Source of the DNA: Brachyspira sp. CAG:484
GTDB taxonomy: Bacteria > Cyanobacteriota > Vampirovibrionia > Gastranaerophilales > Gastranaerophilaceae
Reading direction: 5' to 3'
NCBI GenBank assembly: GCA_000431315.1
Contig: HF989700.1
Location: forward strand, 1-34,833
Length of the DNA stretch: 34,833 bases
Part shown: piece after piece, positions 24,020-32,158 of the stretch
How the letters are laid out: every line of letters begins with the position of its first letter
How positions within the stretch are numbered: position 1 is the first letter of the stretch
The notes under the pieces: generated by a model
Told to the model about the DNA's origin: nothing
Database searches by the model: none
Seen by the model: only the letters and a program-made list of their open reading frames with translations
Translations under genes and position numbers: made by a program

Positions 24020-24961
24020 ATGATTATTAATTTTTTACATAAATTAAGCAGTTTTAACGACTGGCTTTTTCATGGTTTAGACGGAGTAATAGAAAGCTTT
24101 GGCTTTCCGGAATGGATTACTGATGCGCTCATTGACAGTTTTCATATTCTGCCTTTTTTATTTGTTGTGTTTGTTTTTATTGAATTATTCGAATATTATT
24201 ATGCAGATAAGATTAACCATTTTATGAAGGAATCTGAAAAGACCGGTCCTGCAATAGGAAGCCTTGCAGCTATAGTTCCCCAATGCGGTTTTTCGATTAT
24301 TGCAAGTTCGCTTTATTCCGGCAGATTAATAACAAAAGGAACTTTAATCGCTATATACCTGGCTACATCAGATGAAGCTATTCCTGTATTGCTTGCAAGA
24401 CCTGATAAGGTTTGGCTTGTTGTGCCTGTCATTGCGGTCAAGCTTGTTGTGGCAATTTGTGCGGGGTATTTAATCGACTTAATTTTTAAAACCAGGCTGG
24501 TTAAAGATGCAATAGTAGAAGTTCCTGATGAAGGCTGCTGCAAGCATGATATAATTTCATTAAACAAAAATAATCTCTGGCTGCATCCGCTGGTTCATAC
24601 TGTGAATGTTTTTGCTTTTGTGCTGGTGATTACACTATTCCTGAATTATTTTGTAACAGATTCTGTTATAAGTGCATTTTTTACAAACACAAGTTTCAAA
24701 TATAAAATACTTGAACCTGTGGTAACCGGTGTACTCGGATTAATCCCTAATTGTGCGGTGTCAATAGCTTTTACAATGATGCTTATTAAGGGAACAATAA
24801 GTTTTGGTGCAGCGATGGCAGGGTTGTTTTCAAATGCAGGTCTGGGGCTTCTTGTTTTACTCAGAAAAAATACAAGCATAAAAGACACAGCTCTGATAAT
24901 TACTTTGCTTCTTCTGATAAGCATTCTTGGAGGAATAGCTCTTCAATTTATCCGGCACTAA
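24020..24961 (+). CDS. ArsP_2-type permease (putative manganese/heavy-metal exporter)
   Basis: A 313-residue membrane protein with about ten predicted helices. Two related motifs, AAIVPQCGFSIIASSLY (about residues 88-104) and LGLIPNCAVSIAFTMML (about 239-255), are the pseudo-duplicated P-x-C re-entrant segments of the ArsP_2 family (Pfam PF11449, described as a 10-TM heavy-metal exporter, often labelled manganese transporter). Between them lie an IAIYLATSDEAIPVLLARP loop and a cytosolic Cys-Cys-His segment (DEGCCKH) that could bind metal. AAGGAAG precedes the ATG by about 7 nt. It converges with the alcohol dehydrogenase gene and overlaps it by 4 bp at the stops. Confidence 0.8.
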   Translation: MIINFLHKLSSFNDWLFHGLDGVIESFGFPEWITDALIDSFHILPFLFVVFVFIELFEYYYADKINHFMKESEKTGPAIGSLAAIVPQCGFSIIASSLYSGRLITKGTLIAIYLATSDEAIPVLLARPDKVWLVVPVIAVKLVVAICAGYLIDLIFKTRLVKDAIVEVPDEGCCKHDIISLNKNNLWLHPLVHTVNVFAFVLVITLFLNYFVTDSVISAFFTNTSFKYKILEPVVTGVLGLIPNCAVSIAFTMMLIKGTISFGAAMAGLFSNAGLGLLVLLRKNTSIKDTALIITLLLLISILGGIALQFIRH

Positions 24962-25992
24962 TAAGTAATTGCGATTTTCAGGCAATTGTCAGTTTTTTCT
25001 TCAAACATTTTATAAGCCTTGAGAATATCGTCAAAAGCCATTTTTTTGCTTATAAGAATGTCAGTTGATATTTTGCCTTCCGAGATATATTTAACCAATT
25101 CTTCGCAATGGGTTGCATCAACGCCGCCTGTTTTGAAGATAAGATTTTTCCCATACATATCCGGCAGCGGAAGCTTTTGGGCTTTTTCATACATTGCAAC
25201 GAGAGCAACAACAGAATTAGGGCGTGCGATTTTCCAGGCAAGTTCAAACGTATTTTCTCCGCCTGCTGCTTCTATTACACCATCTGCTCCGTCACCGCCT
25301 GTTATCTCTTCTATTATATTTTGCAAGTCCTGATGTGCAGGATTTATTGTGTAATCTGCAAGTTTGTTTTTTACAGCTATATCAAGCCTTGTATTGTCAA
25401 TATCAATAGCGATTACTCTGGATGCACCCAAAAGTCTGGAACACATCATTGAACATAAGCCTACCGGTCCTGCGCCTATTACTGCTATTATGTCGTTTTG
25501 TTTTATATTGCAGAGTTCTGCACCGAAATAACCGCTTGACAGAATATCTCCGACAAAAAGAGCATTCTCATCACTTACATTATCCGGAAGTTTTGTAAGA
25601 CCTGTTTGTGCAAAAGGAACTCTGACATATTCCGCCTGACAGCCATCAATTTTACAACCGATTTCCCAGCCGCCTTTTATGCAGTTATTTATAAATCCGC
25701 GTTTGCAAAATCTGCATTCTCCGCAGAAGGTTATGCAATTAGCGCTTACTCTGTCGCCTACTTTGAGATTTTTAACATTTTTGCCAAGATCTGTAACTAC
25801 TCCGACAAATTCATGTCCTAGAGTTACTCCCTCTTTTGCAAGAGGAACAGCTCCATGCATAATATGAAGGTCGCTTGTGCAAATCGTTGATAAGGTTACT
25901 TTTACTATGGCATCATTTTCATTCTGTATTTCCGGCAGAGGTTTTTCACATAGTTCGATAATTCCTTTTTGTTTATATACAAGTGCTTTCAT
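24958..25992 (-). CDS. Zinc-dependent medium-chain alcohol dehydrogenase
   Basis: A 344-residue MDR-family oxidoreductase. Catalytic zinc ligands are Cys38 (STICTSDLH), the GHE motif at about 58-61 and a later acidic residue. The structural zinc site is CGECRFCKRGFINNC. The Rossmann fold begins with IAVIGAGPVGLCSM, and a later DIDNTRL suggests NAD. The STICTSDLHIMHG/ITFCGECRFCK pattern resembles the isopropanol/2,3-butanediol/threonine dehydrogenase branch; the true substrate is unknown. An extended -10 element TGCTATAAT (TATAAT at 26016-26021, minus strand) and AAAGGAG before the ATG indicate a separate transcript, divergent from the GT17 gene. Confidence 0.92.
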   Translation of the reverse strand: MKALVYKQKGIIELCEKPLPEIQNENDAIVKVTLSTICTSDLHIMHGAVPLAKEGVTLGHEFVGVVTDLGKNVKNLKVGDRVSANCITFCGECRFCKRGFINNCIKGGWEIGCKIDGCQAEYVRVPFAQTGLTKLPDNVSDENALFVGDILSSGYFGAELCNIKQNDIIAVIGAGPVGLCSMMCSRLLGASRVIAIDIDNTRLDIAVKNKLADYTINPAHQDLQNIIEEITGGDGADGVIEAAGGENTFELAWKIARPNSVVALVAMYEKAQKLPLPDMYGKNLIFKTGGVDATHCEELVKYISEGKISTDILISKKMAFDDILKAYKMFEEKTDNCLKIAITY

Positions 25993-26041
25993 ATTAAATC
26001 TCCTTTTACTTTTTTATTATAGCACGTGTTTTTAATTTTTC

Positions 26042-26050
26042 TGATATAAT
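26042..26050 (+). promoter_or_regulatory. Extended -10 promoter of the GT17 gene
   Basis: TGA-TATAAT (TATAAT at 26045-26050) is an extended -10 element. It lies 18 bp before the ATG at 26069, with AAGGAG (26058-26063) between them. No clear -35 box was found. Confidence 0.55.
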
Positions 26051-26068
26051 ATAAAATAAGGAGATAAG

Positions 26069-27078
26069 ATGATGAAAAACCGCTTATATCAATTAATTCG
26101 GGGGGGGGGGCAACTGCTTTATGCTCTGGCAAAAGAAAAAAGCTAATTATTTCTTCTGGAAAAATTTATGATTGTTTTTCTTTTTTTAATGAATTAGATA
26201 TTTTAGAAATACGATTAAATGTTTTAAATGATATTGTTGATAAATTTATTATTGTAGAAGCGACTAAAACGCATACCGGTTATGACAAACCACTTTATTT
26301 TTTGGAAAATAAAGATAGATTTAAGTCTTTTGAAGATAAAATTATACATATAATTGTTGATAATATACCCGAGCATAATTCAACATGGAGTTTAGAAAAT
26401 TACCAGAGAAATTGCATCTCTAGAGGATTAGAAGCTTGTAGTGACGATGATATTATTATGATTTCCGATGTTGATGAGATTCCTAACCCGGATATTGTTA
26501 TGAAAGTAAAAGATGAGCCTGGTATAAAATCATTGAAAATGTTCGGGTTCTACTATTGGCTGAATAATGTAGCTGTCGGAATGAAATTTAACCATGCAAC
26601 TAAAATTTTGTTTTATAAAGATTTTAAAAATATACTTGATAATATTGAAGTTCCCCATCCAGGAGTTTTGCCCGAACTGAATAAAGGAACTACTGCTTCA
26701 AAAATAAGATTATATGACGGTTTAGAATGCCAAAAATTTTATAATTATGCCGGCTGGCATTTTTCATACACCGGTGGAGTTGATATTCTCTCAGAAAAAT
26801 TAAAGAGTGTTGCAATTCATGGAGATGAAGCTGCTGAAAGAGACCGTATAAGGGACTATAAAACCGATGCAGAAAATATGATGAAAATTAAGACATTTGC
26901 ATGTTACGAACTGGCTGCAGTTAAGCTTGATTCAAGCTTTCCGGAATATCTTGTAAAAAATAAGCATAAGTATAAACATCTTTTGACAGAAGAAACTAAT
27001 AAAACTTTGTTTTGGGATTGTATTATAAAAATGGGTTTAATCAATTTATTCAGAAGCAAAGAAAATAAAATACGATAA
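26069..27078 (+). CDS. GT17-family glycosyltransferase, out of frame at a G11 tract (phase-variable)
   Basis: AAGGAG, then ATG-ATG at 26069, opens MMKNRLYQLIRGGG. The G tract (26100-26110) as written then leads to a stop at 26144-26146 after 25 codons. One frame away, from the tract onward, the sequence is open to 27078: SSGKIYDCFSFFNELDILEIRL, FIIVEATKTHTG, IMISDVDEIPNPD (metal-binding DxD) and YAGWHFSYTGG, the signature order of GT17 (Pfam PF04724, MGAT3-like N-acetylglucosaminyltransferases). No ATG or GTG exists in that frame before the domain; the first TTG (26302) would delete its N-terminal 45 residues. Twelve or nine G would give a complete 336- or 335-residue enzyme. The assembled sequence therefore represents the OFF state, or the tract length is a sequencing error. 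The enzyme would decorate a glycan; the acceptor is unknown. Confidence 0.85.
26100..26110 (+). repeat. Poly-G tract (G11) at codons 11-14 of the GT17 gene
   Basis: Eleven consecutive G in an AT-rich genome, 31 bp after the start codon and upstream of the catalytic domain. No other G or C run in the window exceeds six. Tract length decides the reading frame: 9 or 12 is ON, 10 or 11 is OFF. Confidence 0.9.
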
Positions 27079-27087
27079 ATAGAATAC

Positions 27088-27116
27088 TTGCAAGATTTTT
27101 GATTAACTGTTATGAT
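27088..27116 (+). promoter_or_regulatory. Promoter of the SulP transporter gene
   Basis: TTGCAA (27088-27093) and TATGAT (27111-27116) are separated by 17 bp. The -10 box ends 9 nt before ATG 27126, and there is no Shine-Dalgarno between. Confidence 0.6.
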
Positions 27117-27125
27117 TGTCATATT

Positions 27126-28658
27126 ATGATTAATACATTTAATATTGCCTCATTAAAAAAGGACTTTCTAGCTTCTATAATTGTATTCTTAATTGCAATG
27201 CCCCTTGCCATCGGTATTTCTATTGCATGCGGGCTTCCGGTATATAGCGGCTTAATTTCTGCAATAGTCGGCGGTATTGTTGTTGGTGCTTTTTCAGGAA
27301 ACTCCCTTCAGGTTTCAGGACCGGCGGCCGGACTTATTCTTATAATTGTAGATATTATTGCCACACTAGGTGTAGATAAATTATTTTTGATAATTTTTAT
27401 AGTTGGTTTAATGCAGATAATCTTCGGGCTGTTTTCACTCGGAAAATGGTTTAGGGCTATCTCTCCTGCAATTATTCAGGGGATGCTTGCCGGTATAGGA
27501 ATTTCAATTTTCCTGTCACAGTTCCATATAATGCTTGACAGCAAGCCGCAAAATACTTTTTTTGAAAATATTGCGGATTTATGTTCTGTAATTTATAATT
27601 CAGTTCTGCCTTTTGACGGTTCACAGCATCATCATGCTGCGTTTATAGGAATTCTTACCATAGGTTCTATTATTTTGTGGAATAATATCCCGAATAAAAA
27701 GTTTAAAGTTATTCCGGCAGCACTTGTAGCGGTTATTGCTGCATCGCTTGTGGCAGGAATTTTCCATTTTGATATAAATTATATCGAGCTGGGTGCAAAG
27801 TTCTGGGATAATGTTAAATTTATAAGCCTTTCTACATTTAAGTATGTTTTGGATTTTAAAATTCTTTTAAGTGCATTGATAATAACTTTTATTGCCAGTG
27901 CAGAAACCTTGCTTACTTCAAATGCTATTGATAAAATGTGCGAGCGTTCTAAAACAGATTACAATAAAGAAATTATTGCCCAGGGGATTGGAAATTCTCT
28001 CTCAGGACTTGTTGGCGGGCTTCCGATTACCGGTGTAATTGTACGAAGCGCAGCTAATATTAATGCTGATGCGCAGACAAGATTTTCAACTATAATGCAT
28101 GGTATCTGGATTGTGCTTTTTGTCACATTTTTCCCTCAGGTTTTAAACTTTATTCCACAGGCATCACTTGCAGCCATTCTTGTTTATACGGGTTATAAAC
28201 TTGTGGATGTCAAAGCAGCAAGGCATTTGTACCATTTAAGCAAAGGTGAGTTTGCTATTTATTTAATCACTCTTATTTCAATTTTATTTACTAATTTATT
28301 TGAAGGTATTTTGATAGGTTTTGGTGCAGCTATTGCCAAGAGTGTTTTCAAAATGCTCAGGGTTCATATTCGTGTTGAAGAAAATGAAGAAGAAAATAAG
28401 GTTATTGTGAAACTCAGCGGTAATATAATTTTTTTACAGCTTCCGCAGCTTATTGATATTTTTGAACATTTACCAAAAGATAAAGATATTTATGTTTGTG
28501 CTGACAGGCTTCACTTTATAGATCATGCGTGCGTTGATTTTATTAAAGACTGGGAAGCCTCAAAACAATCTGCGGCTGAAAACAGTGTGGAAGTTGACTG
28601 GAGCCGTATCAGAAGAACTTATCCTAACTTTAAATGGAGAAAGTTCCACAAACATTAA
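27126..28658 (+). CDS. SulP-family anion transporter with STAS domain
   Basis: A 510-residue protein when started at ATG 27126. An upstream TTG at 27099 is discarded because the promoter -10 box would lie inside the coding sequence. The N-terminal membrane domain has about 12-14 segments; VFLIAMPLAIGISIACGLPVYSGL and SGNSLQVSGPAAGL are the characteristic SulP segments TM1 and TM3. The cytosolic C-terminal STAS domain covers about 415-490 (VIVKLSGNIIFLQLPQLIDIF, IYVCADRLHFIDHACVDFI). SulP proteins carry sulfate, bicarbonate or other anions, often coupled to Na+ or H+. Several bacterial homologues (BicA-like) carry bicarbonate, and the substrate here is open. The gene is 47 bp downstream of the GT17 gene but has its own promoter. 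Confidence 0.9.
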   Translation: MINTFNIASLKKDFLASIIVFLIAMPLAIGISIACGLPVYSGLISAIVGGIVVGAFSGNSLQVSGPAAGLILIIVDIIATLGVDKLFLIIFIVGLMQIIFGLFSLGKWFRAISPAIIQGMLAGIGISIFLSQFHIMLDSKPQNTFFENIADLCSVIYNSVLPFDGSQHHHAAFIGILTIGSIILWNNIPNKKFKVIPAALVAVIAASLVAGIFHFDINYIELGAKFWDNVKFISLSTFKYVLDFKILLSALIITFIASAETLLTSNAIDKMCERSKTDYNKEIIAQGIGNSLSGLVGGLPITGVIVRSAANINADAQTRFSTIMHGIWIVLFVTFFPQVLNFIPQASLAAILVYTGYKLVDVKAARHLYHLSKGEFAIYLITLISILFTNLFEGILIGFGAAIAKSVFKMLRVHIRVEENEEENKVIVKLSGNIIFLQLPQLIDIFEHLPKDKDIYVCADRLHFIDHACVDFIKDWEASKQSAAENSVEVDWSRIRRTYPNFKWRKFHKH

Positions 28659-28730
28659 TAGTACTTTCGGGTAATTTGTAATGGTTATTTGATTATGCTT
28701 TTTTCTGATTAAAGTGTTTTGAAAAGCTTT

Positions 28731-28736
28731 TATAAT
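28731..28736 (+). promoter_or_regulatory. -10 box of the Lys/Glu-rich protein gene
   Basis: TATAAT at 28731-28736 lies 42 bp before the ATG at 28779. The position 17 bp upstream reads ATTAAA, a poor -35 match, so an activator or alternative sigma factor is possible. Confidence 0.35.
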
Positions 28737-28778
28737 ATCCTTGTCACTACAAATCTGATATTTTGAAAAGGAGAAATT

Positions 28779-28994
28779 ATGGATAAAAATCATGATAAGG
28801 AAACACTTAAAGAAAAAGCAGAAAAAACTGCTGATAAAGTAAAAGCCGATGTTAAACACGGCGTTGAAGCCGCAAAGGAAAAAGCACATAATATGAAAGA
28901 AGATATTAAAGAAGGTGCTGAAAAAGTAAAAGAAAAAATTGCGGAAAAGAAAGAAGAAATGAAAGAGAAAAAAGAGCATAAAAAGACTGCATAA
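28779..28994 (+). CDS. Lys/Glu-rich 11-mer repeat protein (LEA-like)
   Basis: A 71-residue, highly charged protein with no aromatic residue. It splits into 11-residue units: ADKVKADVKHG, VEAAKEKAHNM, KEDIKEGAEKV, KEKIAEKKEEM, KEKKEHKKTA. Each has hydrophobic residues at the same two or three positions, so it would form a long amphipathic helix, like LEA group 3 or apolipoprotein-type stress proteins. AAGGAG lies 7 nt before the ATG, so translation is likely efficient. It stands alone with its own terminator. A role in desiccation, osmotic or membrane protection is an analogy only. Confidence 0.75.
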   Translation: MDKNHDKETLKEKAEKTADKVKADVKHGVEAAKEKAHNMKEDIKEGAEKVKEKIAEKKEEMKEKKEHKKTA

Positions 28995-29011
28995 TTGTTA
29001 TATTATGCAAT

Positions 29012-29046
29012 GGCGCCCGCAGGTTAGATGCGGGCGCCTCTTTTTT
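29012..29046 (+). terminator. Strong Rho-independent terminator
   Basis: GGCGCCCGCA (29012-29021) pairs perfectly with TGCGGGCGCC (29029-29038) around GGTTAGA and is followed by TCTTTTTT. It ends the Lys/Glu-rich gene, and its T-run overlaps the stop of the convergent EamA gene. Confidence 0.93.
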
Positions 29047-29899
29047 ATAACAATATTAAAATGACTGCACCTGCAACCATTATTGCAGACCCAAGAAGTT
29101 TTTTCTTTAAATCTGTTTCATTAAAGTATTTCCATCCAAGTATAACACTTAAAATTGTAGAAAGCTGAAAAAGTGCAAGGGCATAACTTACATTCATGTT
29201 TTTAAAAACATAGTTGGTGGTGTATTGCATCAAGCCTGTTGATATAATCAGGAATAATACAAGAAACGATGTCTTTTTTGCAGGAATTTCAATCTTAATT
29301 TTTTTAACTTTAAGAAGAAAAAAAGAAAAAATTGTTCCAAAAATACACCACAATACAAATGCAGTTTTAATATCTGAAAGAACAATAATTTTTTTTATAA
29401 AAACAGCTTCTGCTGCTGTAAATATTAATGCAAGAATTCTGTATTGAATATCTTTTCTTTTTAAAAGTTTTAATGAAAACCCTTCCTCCGTTGAATTAAA
29501 TATAAAGTAACTGCCGAATATAATAAGAGCAGTTGCAAAAATTCCTGCAGGTGAAGGAATTTCTCCGGCAAAAATAATCCCGGCCGCCATTGCTGCAACA
29601 GCCTTGTAGGAATTAATCGGTCCCAGCAGAGAAAGCTCTCCTTTTTCAAGTGCTTTTATTAAAAAGCCGTTGCCAAGAGCACCCAGAAGCCCCCCAGTCA
29701 GAGCATACTCCCATGTCTTGATTGTCAGCACAGCTGGATGAAGAGTTGGAAACAAAACAATGCAGACAATACTCAATCCTGCATAAGTGAAAAAGTTAAC
29801 GGTTAAAGACGGCATTCCTTGTGCTGTTAGTTTTTTCTGGAATACATTTGAACATGAGTTTGCAAGTATTCGTAATATGATTGCAGGGATTGTAAACAT
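29045..29899 (-). CDS. EamA/DMT-family transporter
   Basis: A 284-residue protein with about ten membrane helices: FTIPAIILRILANSCSNVFQKKL starts the first repeat and FLVLFLIISTGLMQYTTNYVF lies in the second. The first half ends with LGPINSYKAVAAMAAGIIFAGE, the EamA signature of a conserved helix before the middle loop. It is presumably a proton-coupled exporter of small metabolites. Its ATG directly follows the stop codon of the GNAT gene (no intergenic base), so the two are co-transcribed and translationally coupled. GNAT-transporter pairs can work as modify-and-export units, but nothing here names the metabolite. Confidence 0.87.
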   Translation of the reverse strand: MFTIPAIILRILANSCSNVFQKKLTAQGMPSLTVNFFTYAGLSIVCIVLFPTLHPAVLTIKTWEYALTGGLLGALGNGFLIKALEKGELSLLGPINSYKAVAAMAAGIIFAGEIPSPAGIFATALIIFGSYFIFNSTEEGFSLKLLKRKDIQYRILALIFTAAEAVFIKKIIVLSDIKTAFVLWCIFGTIFSFFLLKVKKIKIEIPAKKTSFLVLFLIISTGLMQYTTNYVFKNMNVSYALALFQLSTILSVILGWKYFNETDLKKKLLGSAIMVAGAVILILL

Positions 29900-30475
29900 T
29901 TAAGAATTTTCCTGTTGTATAAGGCTGAGAATTTCGTTTTTGCATTCAACATTTTCGTGCAAATTTTTGAAAACTTTTTCAATATCTTTTTTAATTATTT
30001 CCTTATCCGGTATTAAACCATTAAAGCTTTTATAGAGAAGTTTCATTTCTAATTTTCTCACCGGATTTGGAAAGTAATATTTAAATTGCAACTCTATACA
30101 GCCGAGTTTTTTATAAAAATTAATACGTCTAACCGTGTGAGGGTTCTGTTTATCTTCAGGTTCAACTTCAAAATAACATCCTTTAAGGCTTGAATATTTT
30201 TCAAAAATAGCTGTAAGTATTTTGCTTCCATAACCTTTTGAATGAAATTCCTGCAGAACTGCTATATAATCTATCCAGATAAAATCTTTTTTTATATATA
30301 AAATGTAACCTATTAATATTTTTTCATCATAAACCAAACCGAGCTTGTAACTCCCTTCTCTAAGAAGGTCATTAAATTCCTCAAGTGTTTTTATTTCCTC
30401 TGGAGGAAACTGTGCCTGAATATCTGAATATATTTTTTCATCGAGTTTTTTGGAGTTAATTAACTTCAGCATCAT
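29900..30475 (-). CDS. GNAT-family N-acetyltransferase
   Basis: A 191-residue protein. The GNAT core spans about 40-150: LGLVYDEKILIGYILYI (strands 2-3), IDYIAVLQEFHSKGYGSKILTAIFEKY (motif A, acetyl-CoA pyrophosphate loop with the G-x-G-S variant) and INFYKKLGCIEL (motif B). The C-terminal 45 residues form a helical extension with no known domain. It transfers an acetyl group from acetyl-CoA to an unknown amine. It is the first gene of a two-gene unit with the EamA transporter, and it follows the kinase stop codon by 7 bp, so it may belong to the kinase operon. Confidence 0.88.
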   Translation of the reverse strand: MMLKLINSKKLDEKIYSDIQAQFPPEEIKTLEEFNDLLREGSYKLGLVYDEKILIGYILYIKKDFIWIDYIAVLQEFHSKGYGSKILTAIFEKYSSLKGCYFEVEPEDKQNPHTVRRINFYKKLGCIELQFKYYFPNPVRKLEMKLLYKSFNGLIPDKEIIKKDIEKVFKNLHENVECKNEILSLIQQENS

Positions 30476-30482
30476 GCAAAAA

Positions 30483-32126
30483 TTATAGCATAACTTTTTC
30501 CAAAGGTGTTTGTGAATTTACAGATGAAGGAAGAATAAATCCGAAAATATTTTTGTCACTCTTTTTACTTTCTGCAATAAGCACCCCGTTGTGAGCTTCA
30601 ACAATCTGTTTTGCAAGATGTAATTTCAGACAAAAACCTATTTTGTTATAAGAAGCCTGCCCACGGTATTTGTCAAACATCATCTCAAGTGCTTCTTTTT
30701 TTATAAACGGGCTTTCTGAAATTATCTGTATTTCAAGGTTTTTGTTATGATTTTTTATTAATATTTCTATTTTTGTTTTTTCAAAAGCATATGAGATACT
30801 ATTTTCTAAAATATTTGCTATAGCCCTTTTTATAAAAGTTCGGTCTGCACAGATTTGCCTGCTTTTTGATTTTGGTTTTATTAAAATTTCAAGATTTTTT
30901 TCGTTTGCATATTTTGCAAGGTCATTACAGCATTCTGCTGTCAATTCTATTATATTTATATCTGTGCAATGGAGTTTTATTTCTTCATTTTCAAACTTGT
31001 ATGAAAATAAAACTGTTGAAACCATATCATACATATTTTTGCAGGATTCCAGTGTAAGTTTCAGCATCTCCTGCTGCTCTTCGTTTAGTCCTCCAAACAT
31101 TCCGTCCAGAAGCATTTCTAATGAACGTACCTGTGCTATTGCCGGTGTTTTTAAATCGTGGCTTAACGTTGCTATAAATCTTTCTTTCTGCTGGCTTGCC
31201 TCTTTTTCTTTTTGAATATCAAGAAGGAATACTGTTATTCCTATTACTCTTTTATGTTCATTGATTATCGGAACGCGGTATTCTTTATACCAGGCAGCTT
31301 CCCGACCTGCAATTTTATAAAGATGTTCTGTTATAAGCGGTCTTTTTTCTTTTATTACAACTTTATTTTCATAATCAATAGTTTTTGTGCCGGCATCTGT
31401 ATAGGTGTGTGCGATATTTACCCCGACCAGTTCATCATGATTAAGGTTCATAAGTTCAAGAAATTTGCTATTGCCTCTCAGGTATTTTCCTTCCTTATCT
31501 GTTACGAATGATACCATTGGAAGATTGTCCATCATTTCGCTTACCTGTTTCTGTTTTTCAATGAATTTTGCACGTATCCGCTCACGAATTGTTATATCTC
31601 TGGCAATTGTCATTATTCCTGTAACTTCACCGTCTTTTTTTGTAGGTGCTGATATAACATCATATGTTTTTGAACCTGAGGACGGATGATCTATTTCAAT
31701 TGTATATTTAATACTTTTTCCTGTTTCGATTACTTTGCTGTCATGTTCCATGATTATTGCTGCCGCTTTTGGCGGCAGAAGTTCAAATGTTGTTTTGTCT
31801 TTTACGGAAATAAAACTTTTCAGTCTATATAACCTGCACATTGCTTTGTTACAGGTTATATAACGATGTTTTATATTTTTGTATGCAATTAAATCAGGAC
31901 AATTTTCACTGAATGTGTTTATCATTTCCTCAAGAGTCTGGTTTTTTACCTTAAGCCGTTTTACAAGTTTTTTGTTTTCAACATATGCGATAAGCAGTAC
32001 AAATATTAATCCGATTGTCACGACTGTCTGCGGGCTGGAACTTGAAGCAGCGTCTGCATAGACACTCCAGAGTATAAAGCCCGTAAAAAACGTATAAAAT
32101 ATGCTTTTTACTAATTTTTTATTCAT
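30483..32126 (-). CDS. Membrane-bound PAS sensor histidine kinase, degenerate ATP lid
   Basis: A 547-residue protein. Two N-terminal membrane helices (about 8-24 and 34-49) with a short loop are followed by two PAS domains (about 66-185 and 200-310). The HisKA helix is FIATLSHDLKTPAIAQ with His323 as the phospho-site. The ATP-binding domain keeps the N box (NILENSISYAF, 438-448), but the G1 box, normally D-x-G-x-G, reads ISESPFI (469-475), and G2 reads KIGFCLKLHLAKQIVEAHNG. Classical ATP binding is therefore doubtful. It lies 32 bp downstream of the NarL-type regulator gene on the same strand, so it is probably the partner kinase, or phosphatase, of that regulator. Confidence 0.87.
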   Translation of the reverse strand: MNKKLVKSIFYTFFTGFILWSVYADAASSSSPQTVVTIGLIFVLLIAYVENKKLVKRLKVKNQTLEEMINTFSENCPDLIAYKNIKHRYITCNKAMCRLYRLKSFISVKDKTTFELLPPKAAAIIMEHDSKVIETGKSIKYTIEIDHPSSGSKTYDVISAPTKKDGEVTGIMTIARDITIRERIRAKFIEKQKQVSEMMDNLPMVSFVTDKEGKYLRGNSKFLELMNLNHDELVGVNIAHTYTDAGTKTIDYENKVVIKEKRPLITEHLYKIAGREAAWYKEYRVPIINEHKRVIGITVFLLDIQKEKEASQQKERFIATLSHDLKTPAIAQVRSLEMLLDGMFGGLNEEQQEMLKLTLESCKNMYDMVSTVLFSYKFENEEIKLHCTDINIIELTAECCNDLAKYANEKNLEILIKPKSKSRQICADRTFIKRAIANILENSISYAFEKTKIEILIKNHNKNLEIQIISESPFIKKEALEMMFDKYRGQASYNKIGFCLKLHLAKQIVEAHNGVLIAESKKSDKNIFGFILPSSVNSQTPLEKVML

Positions 32127-32158
32127 ATTCAGTTTTTTCTTTACTTCTTAACTACGTT

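Noticed and set aside
26023..26028. CACGTG between the divergent ADH and GT17 promoters as an operator
   Set aside because: A single 6-bp palindrome is expected by chance and has no second copy in this region.
26302..26304. TTG 26302 as the start of the GT17 protein
   Set aside because: The homologous domain continues in frame for about 45 codons upstream (KIYDCFSFFNELD); starting here would remove it.
27099..27125. TTG 27099 as the SulP start
   Set aside because: It lies within the promoter spacer and -10 region and adds nothing SulP-like.
29692..29698. C6 run in the EamA gene as a second phase-variable tract
   Set aside because: Too short for frequent slippage, and the gene is in frame.
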